From SIG510 sp045540975 (GTDB taxonomy: Bacteria; Bacillota; Clostridia; Oscillospirales; JAAYXM01): DNA of 33,859 bases. The stretch covers positions 1 through 33,859 of the forward strand of contig JAZQIE010000084.1 in the NCBI GenBank assembly GCA_045540975.1, in the 5' to 3' direction. Under the pieces are notes generated by a model that was not told the origin of the DNA, searched no databases, and saw nothing but the letters and a program-made list of their open reading frames with translations. The position numbers and the translations under genes were made by a program. Positions 1-7,686 of the stretch are shown in pieces; position 1 is the first letter of the stretch; each line of letters begins with the position of its first letter.

Positions 1-660
1 GAGTGTGTCGCGCACCTCGACCCGTTCGAGAAGGGAAAATCCTGCGGGGGCATAATCGGGTGCGGGATTGGGGCGTGGGAGATCATACACCGCGGCTTTC
101 AGCCCCATAAGATGCTCCTCGAGTGGGACAACGCGGAGCAAAACGCCGCCTTTTTTGAGGACACGGAAAAACTCGGCATCCGCTTCGGGCGCAAAGACAT
201 TGAGGATAATGTCTGCGGATTCGTCGGGTACGGGAAGGCTCAGAACGCTTGCGACCGCGCAGGTGAGACCTCCGCGCTTTGCCGCAAGTCTCAACGCCTC
301 TTTTGAGATGTCCACACAGAGTGCATCGGTCGCAACCCCGACCTTCTCCATGGAACATTTCACGCCGTGCGTATACCATCCTTCGCCGCCGCCCGCATCG
401 AGGAGTGTGGCAGAGTCGGACGTGTATTTGCAGGCAAGTGAGGAGAGCGCGTCGCGCAGACAGGAATAATACCCTTGCTCCAAAAACGCGTTTCTTGCGC
501 GCACCATCCATTTGTCGTCTCCGTGCACCGCACGGTTGGAAATGAGGAGGTTGACGTACCCTTCCCGTGAAATGTCAAAGCTGTGCCCGTTTTTGCAGCG
601 GTACAAGGTTTTTAAGAGAAAGAGCCGCTCCCCGCAAATCGGGCAGTTGAGAGAAATCAT
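1..660 (-). CDS. rlmA: 23S rRNA (guanine-N1)-methyltransferase RlmA-like, 3' end cut by window edge
   Basis: The first 220 residues are present and the gene runs off the left edge. The N-terminus carries the family zinc site (CPIC at residues 6-9, C22, H26 in CKNGH), followed by 'FDISREGYVNLL', a typical RlmA sequence. A SAM-binding motif I follows (LLDAGGGEGWYT, near residue 90). RlmA enzymes methylate N1 of a guanine in helix 35 of 23S rRNA (G745 or G748); which base is modified cannot be told here. The ATG at 660 is preceded by a GGGGTG-type ribosome site. The gene begins 15 bases after the stop of the TIR-Sel1 gene, so the two are probably co-transcribed. Confidence 0.88.
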   Translation of the reverse strand, partial: MISLNCPICGERLFLLKTLYRCKNGHSFDISREGYVNLLISNRAVHGDDKWMVRARNAFLEQGYYSCLRDALSSLACKYTSDSATLLDAGGGEGWYTHGVKCSMEKVGVATDALCVDISKEALRLAAKRGGLTCAVASVLSLPVPDESADIILNVFAPEADAEFFRVLKKGGVLLRVVPLEEHLMGLKAAVYDLPRPNPAPDYAPAGFSLLERVEVRDTL

Positions 661-675
661 ACCTTCACCCCGTGT

Positions 676-2271
676 CTATCGATTTGCATCCATGATGGCG
701 TCGATTTTCTTCATCATAACAACCGCGTAGTAGAGACCGTGGGTTGCGGCGGCGGAATACATTTCGTATGCCTTGTTCATATCCGCGGCGCATCCGCGAC
801 CCCAGAAATAGAGGTTGCCCAAAATGAGTTTTGCTTCCGCGATACCGTGCGCAACCGCCATTCTTGCACATTCAAATGCCTTTTGGTAGTTCTGACATTC
901 GGGCTGTTGGTAGAGCATGGCAAGTTCGAGTGCGGAGAGGGAATTGCCCTGCTCCTTCGCCTTTTCCAAGTACTCCACCGCTTTTTCAAGGTCGAGCGGG
1001 ATAAGCCCCGTGCGATACAGATACCCCAACAGATACTGCGCTTGGTCAAGACCGCCGTCTGCGGCAAGGGTGAGATATTTCTGCGCGGCGGAGAAGTTCT
1101 TTTTCAAATTTCCGCTCGGACGGAAGCACAAAAGACCGTATTCCAAAGCGGCTTGGAGATGGTTTTCATCTGCGGCGTTGCGGAAATGGTAGGAGGCGCG
1201 GAAGTAGTCCGGGCGCGGCGGAGTTTCGGTCACACCGTCACGGTAGAGAATGCCCAGTTGGTAGTCTGCCTCGGGCGAGACCGCGCTCATGGAATCATAC
1301 AGTTCGATTGCTTTTTCAAATTGACCGTGTTGAGAATAGAATTTTGCGAGTGCCAAATAAGAAATATCGTCCCCGTTTTTGATTTTGGTTTGATAATAAT
1401 CCACGATGGAATCGTAATCAAACTTGCAGCCAACCGCGACACGCTGCAAATATCCTTGCTCCAATGCGGAATGCTCGTTGCCCAACGCGGCGGCGGTGCA
1501 ATGGATTTCATAGGCTTTTTCGTAGGACTGTTCCTCGCGCGGCATGGTGCCTTGGTAATACATACGCCCTAAAATGTTCAGCGCGTGCGCTTTGTACTCG
1601 TTGTCTGTTTCGCAAACCTTTCGGAGCCAGTAGGCGGCATTGTCATAATCCCATTTGGAGCGTGTGCCGTCCGAATTGGTCGCGCCGTAGAATGCCATCA
1701 TGCCAAGCTCGTACATTGCGGAAACATCCCCGCTTTTTGCGGCGTCCGAAAGCGCGGCACAGTCATCCACAATACGGTATTCGGGGTTACTGTTGAAGGT
1801 GTCCTTGAAATGGTCGGAGCCAACCTTTTTTGCCTTCAAAGCGCCTTGCAGGACCTCGAGCGGAGACTGAATATACTGCTCGGGAAAACGGATGGCGTCA
1901 ATATGCGGAAGAAAGCGCAGGTCCTCGGGCATCTCGGATGCATCCTTGGGAAGGTCCACACCCTCCAATAAAATCGGGACAATGTGTTTTCCGTGTTCCT
2001 TGGCGCACAGAACTTCCTCGCGCACCCAGTCAATGGTGTCGTGGCGTTTTAATTGCTCCAAGCACCCGTAAGACAAAATCAGCAGGAAGTCGCGGCAGTT
2101 TGAAACCGCGTTTCTGAGACGTTCGGGAAAACTGTGTGCACGCTCTTCCTTGGAGTTGAAGTACACACTGTACCCAATTGCTTCCAAATCCTGACACAGA
2201 CGGTTGGCAAACTGATTGCCCGACCCATCGTTTTTATAGGAAATAAAAATGTCTTTCTTCATTTGTTCCAT
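676..2271 (-). CDS. TIR domain protein with C-terminal Sel1-like repeats
   Basis: 531 residues from the preferred ATG at 2271, chosen because GAGGTG lies six bases before it; an in-frame GTG at 2280 is itself part of that ribosome site. Residues about 5-150 form a TIR domain opening with DIFISYKNDGSG. The segment DTIDWVREEV followed by GKHIVPIL closely resembles the human SARM1 TIR domain, whose NAD+-cleaving glutamate lies in DWVHKE; the matching residue here is E86. Residues about 170-525 hold roughly nine Sel1/TPR-like helical repeats (for example AMYELGMMAFYG, QYLLGYLYRTG, KLILGNLYFWGRG). Inference: a cytosolic NADase or signalling protein with a repeat scaffold for sensing partners. No recognisable defence partner gene is adjacent. 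Base and codon use resemble the neighbours. Confidence 0.85.
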   Translation of the reverse strand: MEQMKKDIFISYKNDGSGNQFANRLCQDLEAIGYSVYFNSKEERAHSFPERLRNAVSNCRDFLLILSYGCLEQLKRHDTIDWVREEVLCAKEHGKHIVPILLEGVDLPKDASEMPEDLRFLPHIDAIRFPEQYIQSPLEVLQGALKAKKVGSDHFKDTFNSNPEYRIVDDCAALSDAAKSGDVSAMYELGMMAFYGATNSDGTRSKWDYDNAAYWLRKVCETDNEYKAHALNILGRMYYQGTMPREEQSYEKAYEIHCTAAALGNEHSALEQGYLQRVAVGCKFDYDSIVDYYQTKIKNGDDISYLALAKFYSQHGQFEKAIELYDSMSAVSPEADYQLGILYRDGVTETPPRPDYFRASYHFRNAADENHLQAALEYGLLCFRPSGNLKKNFSAAQKYLTLAADGGLDQAQYLLGYLYRTGLIPLDLEKAVEYLEKAKEQGNSLSALELAMLYQQPECQNYQKAFECARMAVAHGIAEAKLILGNLYFWGRGCAADMNKAYEMYSAAATHGLYYAVVMMKKIDAIMDANR

Positions 2272-2297
2272 AATCAACACCTCGTGTTTGGAGAATT

Positions 2298-2330
2298 AAA
2301 AAAACAAAAAAGGATGGCATTTGCCATCCT
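2298..2330 (-). terminator. Intrinsic terminator of tRNA-Leu
   Basis: A perfect 9-bp stem (AGGATGGCA/TGCCATCCT, 2311-2330) is followed on the minus strand by a long, nearly uninterrupted T run (2298-2310). It sits directly after the tRNA 3' end and only 26 bases before the TIR gene start. Confidence 0.85.
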
Positions 2331-2337
2331 CTCAGTT

Positions 2338-2424
2338 TGGTGCGGATAAGAGGACTTGAACCTCCACCGAGTTGCCCCGACTAGAACCTGAATCTAGCGC
2401 GTCTGCCGATTCCGCCATATCCGC
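2338..2424 (-). tRNA. tRNA-Leu (anticodon CAG)
   Basis: Acceptor arms GCGGATA and TATCCGC pair perfectly. The anticodon stem CTAGA/TCTAG encloses TTCAGGT, giving anticodon CAG for codon CUG. There is a long variable arm as expected for a class II tRNA, a T arm with GTTCAAG, discriminator A, and an encoded CCA at 2338-2340. Length 87 nt with CCA. Confidence 0.96.
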
Positions 2425-2447
2425 ATATGCTTTTTCAAAGCCTAATA

Positions 2448-2476
2448 AGTATATCATCTCAACATACGTTTGTCAA
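2448..2476 (-). promoter_or_regulatory. Promoter of tRNA-Leu
   Basis: Minus-strand TTGACA (2471-2476) and TATACT (2448-2453) separated by exactly 17 bases, with the -10 box about 24 bases upstream of the tRNA 5' end. Confidence 0.85.
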
Positions 2477-2488
2477 GCACGATTTTCG

Positions 2489-2516
2489 AAAAAAGTCGGG
2501 GACACAAGTCCCCGAC
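2489..2516 (-). terminator. Terminator of acpP
   Basis: A 9-bp stem GTCGGGGAC/GTCCCCGAC with a four-base loop (2495-2516) followed on the minus strand by six T residues (2489-2494). It begins five bases after the acpP stop codon. Confidence 0.9.
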
Positions 2517-2520
2517 AAAA

Positions 2521-2748
2521 TTATTTCTTGGATTCGATATATGCGACGATATCGCCGATGGTTTTCAAGTTGAACGCATCTTCGTCCGAAATTTCAACAC
2601 CGTATTCATCTTCAAAAGTCATCATGAGTTCCACAATATCCAAAGAATCTGCGCCGAGGTCCTTAATCAGCTCGGTGCTTTCGGTGATGGTAGATGCATC
2701 GATGCTCAACTGGTCTGCCAAAAGTTCTTTCAGTTTTTCAAATACCAT
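2521..2748 (-). CDS. acpP: Acyl carrier protein
   Basis: 75-residue small acidic protein beginning MVFEKLKELLADQL. It carries the invariant GADSLD motif with Ser35 as the 4'-phosphopantetheine attachment site. It holds growing acyl chains for type II fatty acid synthesis in the cytosol. The ATG at 2748 is chosen over an upstream in-frame start because AGGAGG lies nine bases before it. The gene stands alone here with its own promoter and terminator rather than inside a fab cluster. Confidence 0.95.
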   Translation of the reverse strand: MVFEKLKELLADQLSIDASTITESTELIKDLGADSLDIVELMMTFEDEYGVEISDEDAFNLKTIGDIVAYIESKK

Positions 2749-2779
2749 AAAAGGTTTCCTCCTCAAAATTTATACTACT

Positions 2780-2809
2780 ATTATAAAGAAGGGAATACGA
2801 ATTTGTCAA
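2780..2809 (-). promoter_or_regulatory. Promoter of acpP
   Basis: Minus-strand TTGACA (2804-2809), 18-base spacer, TATAAT (2780-2785), about 30 bases upstream of the acpP start. Both hexamers match consensus perfectly. Confidence 0.85.
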
Positions 2810-2893
2810 GTGCAGTCGGGAATGGGGACATGTAGTTTTTTGAATATCACCATCTTTTTTTGAAAAAAATCAAGAATTTCGGATAATCTGCCA

Positions 2894-2922
2894 TTGCAAA
2901 AAAATGAATTGAATGGTACAAT
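2894..2922 (+). promoter_or_regulatory. Promoter of the malic enzyme gene
   Basis: TTGCAA (2894-2899), 17-base spacer, TACAAT (2917-2922). A TGGAGG ribosome site follows before the ATG at 2961. Confidence 0.75.
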
Positions 2923-2960
2923 GGATGCATAAACCATAAAATTATGATGGAGGTACTATC

Positions 2961-4133
2961 ATGGATTACAGAAAACAAGCACTCATCTCTCATGAAGAGT
3001 GGCAGGGCAAGATTGAAGTTACTTGCCGTTGCCCGGTCGCAACCAAGGACGATCTCTCTGTCGCATACACCCCGGGTGTTGCAGAGCCGTGCCTCAAGAT
3101 CAGCGAAGACGTTGATCTGAGCTACAAGTACACCCGCCGCGGCAACTTGGTTGCTGTCGTTACCGACGGTACCGCAGTTCTGGGTCTGGGCGATATCGGT
3201 CCGGAAGCAGGTATGCCGGTTATGGAAGGTAAGTGCGTTCTCTTTAAGGCATTCGGCGGCGTCGATGCTTTCCCGCTTTGTGTCCGCTCCAAGGACGTTG
3301 ACGAAATCGTCAAGACCATCCAGCTGCTCGCAGGCTCCTTCGGCGGCATCAACCTCGAAGACATCTCCGCTCCGCGCTGCTTCGAAATCGAGCGCAAGCT
3401 GAAAGAAGTTTGTGACATTCCGATCTTCCATGACGACCAGCACGGTACCGCTGTTGTTTCCGCAGCAGCAATGATCGGTGCTTGCCGTCTGACCAAGAAG
3501 AACATCGGTGACCTCAAGGCTGTCGTTTCCGGTGCAGGTGCTGCAGCAATCGCTGTTACCCGTCTGCTCATGGCTCTCGGCCTCAAGGAAGTCATCCTCT
3601 GCGACCGTAAGGGCGCAATCTACGAAGGCCGCGACGGTCTGAATCCGGAAAAAGAAGCAATGGCAAAGATCACCAACAAGAACAAAGTTGCAGGTTCTTT
3701 GGCAGAAGTTATGGTTGGCGCAGACGTTGTCTTCGGTCTCTCCGGCCCGGGCATCATCTCCCAGGATATGGTCCGCTCCATGAACAAGGATCCGATGGTC
3801 TTTGTTATGTCCAACCCGACTCCGGAAATCTTCCCGGATGAAGCACTCGCAGCGGGTGCTGCTGTTGTCGGTACCGGCCGCAGCGACTTCCCGAACCAGA
3901 TCAACAACCTGCTCGCATTCCCGGGCATCTTCCGTGGCGCTCTGGACGTTCGTGCTTCCGATATCAACGACGAAATGAAGGTTGCAGCAGCTTACGCAAT
4001 CGCAAACCTCATTCCGGAAGAAGAACTCCGCGCAGACCGCATCATCATCGAGCCGACCGATCCGAAGGTTGCTCCGGCAGTTGCAGCAGCAGTTGCGGAA
4101 GCAGCACGCAAGACTGGCGTTGCAAGAATCTAA
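2961..4133 (+). CDS. NAD(P)-dependent malic enzyme
   Basis: 390 residues, the size of the short bacterial malic enzymes without a C-terminal phosphotransacetylase domain. Motifs: LSVAYTPGVAEPC with the catalytic Tyr, MEGKCVLFKAFGGVDAFPL with the catalytic Lys, and FHDDQHGTA for the divalent metal. A Rossmann nucleotide site (VSGAGAAAIAVTRLL) follows. It oxidatively decarboxylates malate to pyruvate and CO2 in the cytosol. Cofactor preference cannot be settled from sequence. It has its own promoter and terminator. Codon use stands out: alanine is nearly always GCA or GCT and proline CCG, whereas neighbouring genes are rich in GCG. That suggests very high expression. Confidence 0.93.
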   Translation: MDYRKQALISHEEWQGKIEVTCRCPVATKDDLSVAYTPGVAEPCLKISEDVDLSYKYTRRGNLVAVVTDGTAVLGLGDIGPEAGMPVMEGKCVLFKAFGGVDAFPLCVRSKDVDEIVKTIQLLAGSFGGINLEDISAPRCFEIERKLKEVCDIPIFHDDQHGTAVVSAAAMIGACRLTKKNIGDLKAVVSGAGAAAIAVTRLLMALGLKEVILCDRKGAIYEGRDGLNPEKEAMAKITNKNKVAGSLAEVMVGADVVFGLSGPGIISQDMVRSMNKDPMVFVMSNPTPEIFPDEALAAGAAVVGTGRSDFPNQINNLLAFPGIFRGALDVRASDINDEMKVAAAYAIANLIPEEELRADRIIIEPTDPKVAPAVAAAVAEAARKTGVARI

Positions 4134-4146
4134 CATTCTTAAAACC

Positions 4147-4178
4147 AAAAGAGCCTTTTATCCGAAAGGCTCTTTTTT
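4147..4178 (+). terminator. Terminator after the malic enzyme gene
   Basis: A 12-bp stem AAAAGAGCCTTT/AAAGGCTCTTTT with a six-base loop TATCCG, followed by a T run. The same stem core and ATCCG loop recur at 7144-7175. Confidence 0.9.
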
Positions 4179-4179
4179 G

Positions 4180-4208
4180 TTGCACAAAAGAGGAAAGCGT
4201 GGTAAACT
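4180..4208 (+). promoter_or_regulatory. Candidate promoter of the leucine-rich-repeat gene
   Basis: TTGCAC (4180-4185), 17-base spacer, TAAACT (4203-4208), immediately after the preceding terminator. GGAGG lies nine to ten bases before the ATG at 4251. Confidence 0.6.
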
Positions 4209-4250
4209 GTTTCTATACTGGAAAGTGTTCGCTTAACGGAGGAAAATGAT

Positions 4251-7139
4251 ATGAAGAAATTTGTATCCTTGATGTTGTGCTTTGTGATGGTGGTAGCGAT
4301 GCTGCCACAAACTGTGTTGTTTGCATCAGCGGCGACAAGCGGTACGTGCGGTGAGAATCTGACCTGGAGTTTGTCGAGCGGTACCCTTACCATCTCGGGC
4401 ACAGGGGCAATGACAAATTGGGAGGCGGCAGCAGATGTGCCGTGGCATTCCAAAAAATCAAGCATCAAGGCGGTTGTGATTGAAAACGGCGTTACAAGTA
4501 TTGGAAACGATGCCTTTTCTTGGTGCGACTCCTTGACCTCGGTGGAGATTCCCGATAGCGTAACACGTGTCGGGACTTATGCGTTTTACAAATGCGGCGA
4601 CTTAACCTCGGTGACGATTCCGGATAGTGTGACAACCATCGGGGGGAGTGCGTTTGAAGACTGCGACAAATTAACCGCGGTGAAGTTGGGCTCCGGTATC
4701 ACGAGAATCAGTAGCAGATTGTTTTACGACTGTGGGAAATTAGCCACGCTGGTAATTCCCAATGGCGTAACAAGCATTAAGTATGCTGCGTTTGCCAACT
4801 GTGAAAAATTGTCTGCAATCGAGATTCCGACCGGAGTCACGAGCATTGAGGAATATGCGTTTAAAGACTGCGACTCTTTAACTACAGTGGAGCTTCCCGA
4901 TAGCCTGACGAGCATCGGGAATGATGCGTTTAGTTATTGCGACGGCTTAACTACTGTGGAGTTTGGAAAGGGTATCACAGACATCGGGTCTTATGCGTTT
5001 TATAAATGCACCGCTTTGACTGCGCTGGAACTTCCCGATAGCCTGACCTACACCGGAGGTGGTACATTTGAAGATTGCGACTCGTTGACCTCGGTGAAGT
5101 TGAGTTCCGGCTTAACAAATATTAGCGGGAGAGCTTTTTATGACTGTGACTCACTCACTTCGGTGGTGATTCCGAATCAAGTCACGAGTATTGGATATGC
5201 TGCGTTTTCCTCCTGTGACAGACTGGAAACCGTGACGATTCCCGATAAAACCACAAAAATTGAGGAGTATGTATTTAATGACTGTGACGCTTTGACCGAT
5301 GTCTATTATGGCGGAACAGAGGAGGAGAAAAGCGGGATTTCGGTTATGGAAGAAAACAGTTGCCTTCTCAATGCGACTTGGCATTATTCCTTAAAAGGAA
5401 CCTGTGGAGACGCAACGCTCTGGAAACTCGAGCTCGACGGAACACTCACCATCTCGGGTACCGGTCCGATGACGAGTTGGTCATCTGCATCAAGTGTGCC
5501 GTGGTATGCAAACCGAAAAAGCATCACCGCGGTAGTGATTGAAAGTGGAGTCACAAACATTGGGTCTTATGCGTTTTACGACTGCTATAGCGTAAGCTCG
5601 GTAGAGATTCCTGAAAGCGTAACACGCATTGAGTCTCATGCATTTTATGGTTGCTTCGCGCTAACGACATTGGAGATTCCGAACAACGTAACAAGCATTG
5701 GGGATTACGCGTTTTACAAATGCGCGTCCTTAACATCGATCGCGATTCCGGATAGCGTCACAAGTATTGGTGCAGGTGTGTTTGAAGAATGCGATGCTTT
5801 GACCACGGTGAAATTTGGGTCGGGCATTACAAGCATCGGAAACGGTGCATTTTACGGCTGCGGAAACTTAACCCTTGTAGAGTTTGCCGATGACGTCACA
5901 AGCATTGGGGATCGTGCCTTTTATGGGTGTACATCCTTGACCGATGTATTATATGGCGCCGGAATGGCGGAGAAAGAAAACATTTCGATTGGAAGCGGGA
6001 ATGAAAATTTTACCGATGCGGCTTGGAGTTATCCGGGACCCTACGCGGTTTCGATTCTGAAAATGGAAGAAGGAACCGTTTCGTCGAGAAAACACCTTGC
6101 GGTGAAAGGGGAAACGGTAACCTTAATTGCGTCCGCAAATGCAGGATATGAGTTTGTAACCTTCCTTGTGGATGGGGTTGCCATTTCGGGAAACACATTT
6201 GTTATGCCAAATCGAGAGGTTACGGTAAGTGCGGAGTTTGCATTGGTTGATTACACGGTTACCGTAGGGGAATGCGAAAACGGAAGTGTCAGCGTCAATC
6301 AAACGATCGCAAATCTTGGCGAAGAGATTACGGTTACTGCAACACCGAATACAGGATATGAACTTGCGACGGTTTTCGTAAACGGAACTCCGATTTCCGA
6401 AAACACATTCACCATGCCGCCAAGAGATGTGACAGTTGCTGCCGAATTTACCAAAAAGGAATACACAATTGAGGTGATTCAGTCGGAGAATGGGGTTGTG
6501 ATGGTGGATAAGACCCACGCGACATTCGATGAAGTTGTTACAATCACAACGGCTCCAAGGATTGGATATGAGGCGGATCAAATAAAAGTCAATGGGGTTG
6601 TCATCTCGGGTAATCGCTTTCTGATGCCGAAGAGCGATGTCACCGTCACCGTGGTGTTCAAACGCATGAACGATGTCACCCTCTCTACCATAAACGGTGC
6701 GCAGATTCGTACCACAGGGGCGCAGGGATTACGCTTTATCTCCTCGATTGACAAGACGAGTGTAGACTTTGACCGCGTAGTGGAATACGGTACGGTGCTG
6801 ATTCCGAGTGCGGATATCACGGATATTTCAGACCTCACAATTGGTGCAACACTCAACGGTCATACAGTTGCGAAGGTCAAAGCGAATTACATCTACGATG
6901 AGACCGACGAGACCGTGACATTCACCGCGGTCATTACCGATGTTGCGGAGAAAAACTATGCGCGTGAGTATACCGCAAGAGCCTATGCGATTCTGGACGA
7001 CGGATACATTGTTTATGCAGACACGGGCGCGAGCCGCTCCATCTACGCGGTGGCAAAACGCGGTTTGGAAAACCCGAATGAGTCGGAAGAAAACAAGGAA
7101 ATCTTCCAAAACATCGTCGATACAGTAGAAAATTCATAA
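4251..7139 (+). CDS. Secreted BspA/LRR_5-type leucine-rich repeat protein with InlB-like repeats
   Basis: 962 residues. A signal peptide covers about residues 1-27 (MKKF, hydrophobic core, ASA/A cleavage). Module one starts with a GTCGENLTWSL...LTISGTGAM cap followed by twelve 23-residue repeats of the form TSVEIPDSVTxIGxxAFxxC and ends near residue 380. Module two (about 383-590) repeats the cap and has six such repeats. Three beta repeats of about 70 residues follow (about 597-807, each ending in TFxMPxxxVTVxAEF), like divergent InlB B-repeats. The last 155 residues (GAQIRTTGAQGLRFISSI...) form a C-terminal domain that I have seen in other clostridial surface proteins but cannot name. There is no LPXTG anchor and no transmembrane tail, so it is probably secreted or loosely attached. 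Likely role: surface adhesion or interaction, inferred from family. Confidence 0.9.
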   Translation: MKKFVSLMLCFVMVVAMLPQTVLFASAATSGTCGENLTWSLSSGTLTISGTGAMTNWEAAADVPWHSKKSSIKAVVIENGVTSIGNDAFSWCDSLTSVEIPDSVTRVGTYAFYKCGDLTSVTIPDSVTTIGGSAFEDCDKLTAVKLGSGITRISSRLFYDCGKLATLVIPNGVTSIKYAAFANCEKLSAIEIPTGVTSIEEYAFKDCDSLTTVELPDSLTSIGNDAFSYCDGLTTVEFGKGITDIGSYAFYKCTALTALELPDSLTYTGGGTFEDCDSLTSVKLSSGLTNISGRAFYDCDSLTSVVIPNQVTSIGYAAFSSCDRLETVTIPDKTTKIEEYVFNDCDALTDVYYGGTEEEKSGISVMEENSCLLNATWHYSLKGTCGDATLWKLELDGTLTISGTGPMTSWSSASSVPWYANRKSITAVVIESGVTNIGSYAFYDCYSVSSVEIPESVTRIESHAFYGCFALTTLEIPNNVTSIGDYAFYKCASLTSIAIPDSVTSIGAGVFEECDALTTVKFGSGITSIGNGAFYGCGNLTLVEFADDVTSIGDRAFYGCTSLTDVLYGAGMAEKENISIGSGNENFTDAAWSYPGPYAVSILKMEEGTVSSRKHLAVKGETVTLIASANAGYEFVTFLVDGVAISGNTFVMPNREVTVSAEFALVDYTVTVGECENGSVSVNQTIANLGEEITVTATPNTGYELATVFVNGTPISENTFTMPPRDVTVAAEFTKKEYTIEVIQSENGVVMVDKTHATFDEVVTITTAPRIGYEADQIKVNGVVISGNRFLMPKSDVTVTVVFKRMNDVTLSTINGAQIRTTGAQGLRFISSIDKTSVDFDRVVEYGTVLIPSADITDISDLTIGATLNGHTVAKVKANYIYDETDETVTFTAVITDVAEKNYAREYTARAYAILDDGYIVYADTGASRSIYAVAKRGLENPNESEENKEIFQNIVDTVENS

Positions 7140-7143
7140 GAGG

Positions 7144-7175
7144 AAGAGCCTTTCATCCGAAAGGCTCTTTTTTTT
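7144..7175 (+). terminator. Terminator between the LRR gene and spmB
   Basis: A 10-bp stem AAGAGCCTTT/AAAGGCTCTT with loop CATCCG, followed by eight or more T residues. The genes converge here: the tail overlaps the spmB stop codon, and the hairpin may also serve spmB. Confidence 0.88.
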
Positions 7176-7686
7176 ATCCCCAAAAGAGACGGACGGTGAG
7201 GGCTGCGGCGAGGGCGCCGACAAAATCCGAAAAGAGCGCGGCGGGGATGACCCCTCGCGTTTTTTTAATCCCGAGTGAGCCAAAATAAACCGAGATGACG
7301 TAGAACGTGGTCTCACTTGAGCCGAGCATGACCGCGGCGGTACGGCCGATGAGGGAGTCCGCACCGTGGCTCATGATGATGTCTGCACCCATGGCAAGCG
7401 CGGCACTGCCCGAGAGCGGGCGGATGAGCAGAAGGGGTGCACATTCGGGCGGAATGCCGATGAGATTTGTGAGTGGGGAAAGGAAGCGCACCAAAACCTC
7501 CATTGCGCCCGATGCTCGAAAGAGATACACCGCGGAGAGGAGTACCACAACGGGTGGGAGAATTTTTTTCGCGGTGGTAAGACCTTCTGCCGCGCCGCGG
7601 ATGAGCGCGGGATAGAGGTCACAGCGGCGGAGGATTGCGAACACCCCGACAAAACACAGAATCAGCGGAACAATGAGTTCGGTCAT
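7174..7686 (-). CDS. spmB: Spore maturation protein SpmB
   Basis: 170 residues, polytopic membrane protein of the nucleoside-recognition (Gate) family. Recognisable segments are LRRCDLYPALIRGAAEGLTTAKKILPP and IRPLSGSAALAMGADIIMSHGADSLIGRTAAVMLGSSETTFYV, typical of SpmB. In Bacillus, SpmA and SpmB act together in spore core dehydration and heat resistance; the transported substrate is unknown. The ATG at 7686 follows AAAGGAG and overlaps the spmA stop by four bases (ATGA), so the pair is translationally coupled. This is one of the main hints that the organism forms spores. Confidence 0.92.
   Translation of the reverse strand: MTELIVPLILCFVGVFAILRRCDLYPALIRGAAEGLTTAKKILPPVVVLLSAVYLFRASGAMEVLVRFLSPLTNLIGIPPECAPLLLIRPLSGSAALAMGADIIMSHGADSLIGRTAAVMLGSSETTFYVISVYFGSLGIKKTRGVIPAALFSDFVGALAAALTVRLFWG

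Noticed and set aside
739..1572. 277-codon open frame antisense to the TIR-Sel1 gene
   Set aside because: No ribosome site or promoter; the sense strand encodes clear TIR and Sel1 motifs throughout.
1..2476. Thoeris or another multi-gene defence system around the TIR gene
   Set aside because: The flanking genes are an rRNA methyltransferase and a tRNA; no Sir2, SLOG or effector partner is seen.
2847..4148. 433-codon open frame antisense to the malic enzyme gene
   Set aside because: It is the exact antisense of a well-identified enzyme with strong codon bias, which keeps the opposite frame open. The translation is low complexity with many Cys and Asp and no recognisable domain.
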